Below, in pieces: positions 15,997 to 17,045 of a stretch of DNA of 17,045 nucleotides. The notes under the pieces are model-generated. The model saw nothing but the letters and a program-made list of their open reading frames with translations, made no database searches and was not told the DNA's origin. The translations under genes and the position numbers were made by a program. Position 1 is the first letter of the stretch, and every line of letters starts with the position of its first letter. The stretch comes from Melioribacteraceae bacterium (GTDB lineage Bacteria; Bacteroidota; Ignavibacteria; Ignavibacteriales; Melioribacteraceae): positions 1 through 17,045 of the forward strand of contig JALSNL010000091.1 in NCBI GenBank assembly GCA_026987055.1. Reading direction: 5' to 3'.

Positions 15997-16000
15997 GTAG
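15997..16000. repeat. Right GTAG target-site duplication
   Basis: This is the second copy of the GTAG found at 15853-15856, directly after the ACA end of the element. The S23/IVP reading frame resumes through it (AGA AGG TAC TTA). Confidence 0.65.
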
Positions 16001-16262
16001 AAGGTACTTAAAAGAAAATATTCAATTTAATAATATTGCACTTGGTTCACTCGGTGAAAATTACAGTCAAATTTATGCATTCTATAATGCCGAATTAGTT
16101 ACTGAGAAATGGTTTAACGAATATGATTCAAAACATTATTCACTTGAAAATAAATTAATTAACTACAATCGTTCACAAATTAAAATGATTAAAGAAAAAA
16201 CAGATTGGAACAATGATTATGTTATCAGAGAAATGGTTGAAAAATATGGAATTGAAGATTGA

Positions 16263-16379
16263 AGCAATCATTTCCTAAAGCTTTTCTCTTGGGAATAATC
16301 AAATTCCGTCTGAACGAAGTGAAGACAGATCAATCATTCAATTTTTAACAATCATCCAATCATTCTTTTTATTTGAATT
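16263..16379 (+). other. Right flank of the S23/IVP cassette
   Basis: 117 bp without a gene between the pseudogene and cysN. It contains a small hairpin-like TCTGAACGAAGTGAAGACAG (16309-16328) and an AATCATTCAATT/AATCATCCAATCATTC tract (16332-16365) that mirrors the GATTGGATGAATG tract on the left side. No clear promoter for cysN is visible. Confidence 0.5.
16342..16365 (-). repeat. Right imperfect inverted repeat flanking the S23/IVP cassette
   Basis: TTTTTAACAATCATCCAATC then ATTC is the inverted partner of 15618-15646. It ends 14 bp before the cysN start codon, so the cassette abuts cysN closely. Confidence 0.45.
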
Positions 16380-17045
16380 ATGAAACAACAAATGAACATA
16401 GTAATTGCCGGACACGTTGATCACGGCAAAAGTACAATTATAGGAAGACTATTAGCAGATACCGGTTCTTTACCGGAAGGTAAGCTTGAGCAAGTTAAAG
16501 CAATGTGCGAACTTAACTCAAGACCTTTTGAATATGCCTTTTTGCTTGACGCACTAAAAGATGAGCAATCACAAGGAATTACAATAGATTCCGCACGGGT
16601 ATTTTTCAAAACGGAGCAAAGAGATTATATAATTATTGATGCTCCCGGACATATAGAATTTTTGAAAAATATGGTTTCCGGAGCAGCACGTGCAGAAGCC
16701 GCACTTTTGGTTATTGATGCCGATGAAGGTGTACAGGAAAATTCCAGACGCCACGGTTACATGCTTTCGATGTTGGGAATTAAGCAAATTGCGGTGTTAG
16801 TAAACAAAATGGATTTAGTCGATTATAGTCAAGAAAGATTTGAGTCAATTGTAAAGGAATATACCGATTTTCTTAATGAAATTAATGTTGTTCCCAATAG
16901 TTTCATTCCGGTAAGCGGGATGATGGGTGATGCAATTGCAAAATTGACAGATAATATAAAATGGTATTCGGGAAAAACCGTGCTCCAAGTTTTGGATGAT
17001 TTTAAGAAAGAAGAACTTCCAATCAATAAACCTTTCAGAATGCCT
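16380..17045 (+). CDS. cysN: Sulfate adenylyltransferase subunit 1 (GTPase), cut by right edge
   Basis: 222 codons from ATG 16380 to the window end; the C-terminus is missing. It is the regulatory GTPase subunit of ATP sulfurylase, coupling GTP hydrolysis to APS formation by CysD. EF-Tu-like GTPase motifs: GHVDHGKST (G1, 11-19), QGITID switch, DAPGH (G3, 87-91) and NKMD (G4, 142-145). Family-specific stretches are [21 protein letters not shown] and [21 protein letters not shown]. Whether a C-terminal CysC domain is fused (as in NodQ) cannot be seen, but a stand-alone cysC upstream makes that less likely. Met5 (16392) is an alternative start. cysN should be co-transcribed with cysD but is now 845 bp away behind the S23/IVP pseudogene and its repeat. 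Confidence 0.95.
   Translation, partial: MKQQMNIVIAGHVDHGKSTIIGRLLADTGSLPEGKLEQVKAMCELNSRPFEYAFLLDALKDEQSQGITIDSARVFFKTEQRDYIIIDAPGHIEFLKNMVSGAARAEAALLVIDADEGVQENSRRHGYMLSMLGIKQIAVLVNKMDLVDYSQERFESIVKEYTDFLNEINVVPNSFIPVSGMMGDAIAKLTDNIKWYSGKTVLQVLDDFKKEELPINKPFRMP

Larger units (their letters stand above)
15663..16262 (+). pseudogene. S23/IVP-like four-helix-bundle protein, inactivated by a nonsense codon and an insertion
   Basis: Reading from ATG 15663 gives MKYSERNKNINRGFRKLKV, then TGA at 15720-15722, then KEAIELFRFVKL...DSILSVSSNIAEGY. This is the 23S-rRNA-intervening-sequence (S23/IVP) family, whose members have Trp at the TGA position (LKVWxxAIEL), so TGG to TGA is the likely lesion. 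After codon 64 a 140-bp repeat element interrupts the frame and brings a second stop (TGA 15876). Past it the same frame resumes: RRYLKENIQFNNIALGSLGE (from about 15999) to the TGA at 16260. Without the insertion and one GTAG copy the gene would be 151 codons. The family forms four-helix bundles related to the Avd protein of diversity-generating retroelements; its role is unclear. It separates cysD from cysN. Confidence 0.85.

Overview
The window is AT-rich (visibly about 30% GC) and codes densely, with almost no Shine-Dalgarno sequences in front of its genes. It also holds an S23/IVP four-helix-bundle cassette and a CTCACCCC-type palindromic repeat. Together with the CysD subtype this suggests a bacterium of the Bacteroidota/Ignavibacteriota (FCB) group. 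That is an inference from style and protein families; no rRNA or other taxonomic marker is present.

Left part (1-11509, all minus strand): a Wzx/Wzy-type exopolysaccharide or O-antigen locus. In transcription order it encodes a GT2 glycosyltransferase, an FAD-dependent amine-oxidase-like protein, an outer-membrane export protein (PES + SLBB), a Wzz chain-length regulator fused to a BY-kinase, a polytopic GT-C-like membrane protein, a DUF354 GT-B-like protein, a helical-toroid protein of unknown activity, a Wzx-like flippase, and an O-antigen-ligase/Wzy-like protein cut by the left edge. Gaps are short (1-88 bp) except for 151 bp before the SLBB gene, where a second promoter could lie. No initiating sugar-phosphate transferase is visible; it may lie beyond the left edge.

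Middle (11510-13287): a 176-bp divergent intergenic region with a strong 24-bp palindrome, then wecB (UDP-GlcNAc 2-epimerase, plus strand). wecB could supply UDP-ManNAc to the polysaccharide locus. A 489-bp region without a convincing gene follows; its last 70 bp can fold into a nested stem directly in front of cysC.

Right part (13288-17045, plus strand): a sulfate-activation operon, cysC - DUF2061/APS-kinase-like fusion - cysD - (interruption) - cysN, the last cut by the right edge. CysD and CysN make APS from sulfate and ATP, and CysC phosphorylates it to PAPS. The fusion protein keeps its ATP P-loop but has lost several residues that bind APS in CysC. This CysD carries a CC...CxxC cysteine pattern like that of iron-sulfur APS reductases, without their C-terminal catalytic cysteine. 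cysD and cysN are separated by an 845-bp interruption. It holds a dead S23/IVP gene (nonsense codon at codon 20) bounded by imperfect inverted repeats, and inside that gene a 140-bp MITE-like element with TGT...ACA ends and a GTAG target duplication. Removing the element plus one GTAG restores the reading frame across the junction.
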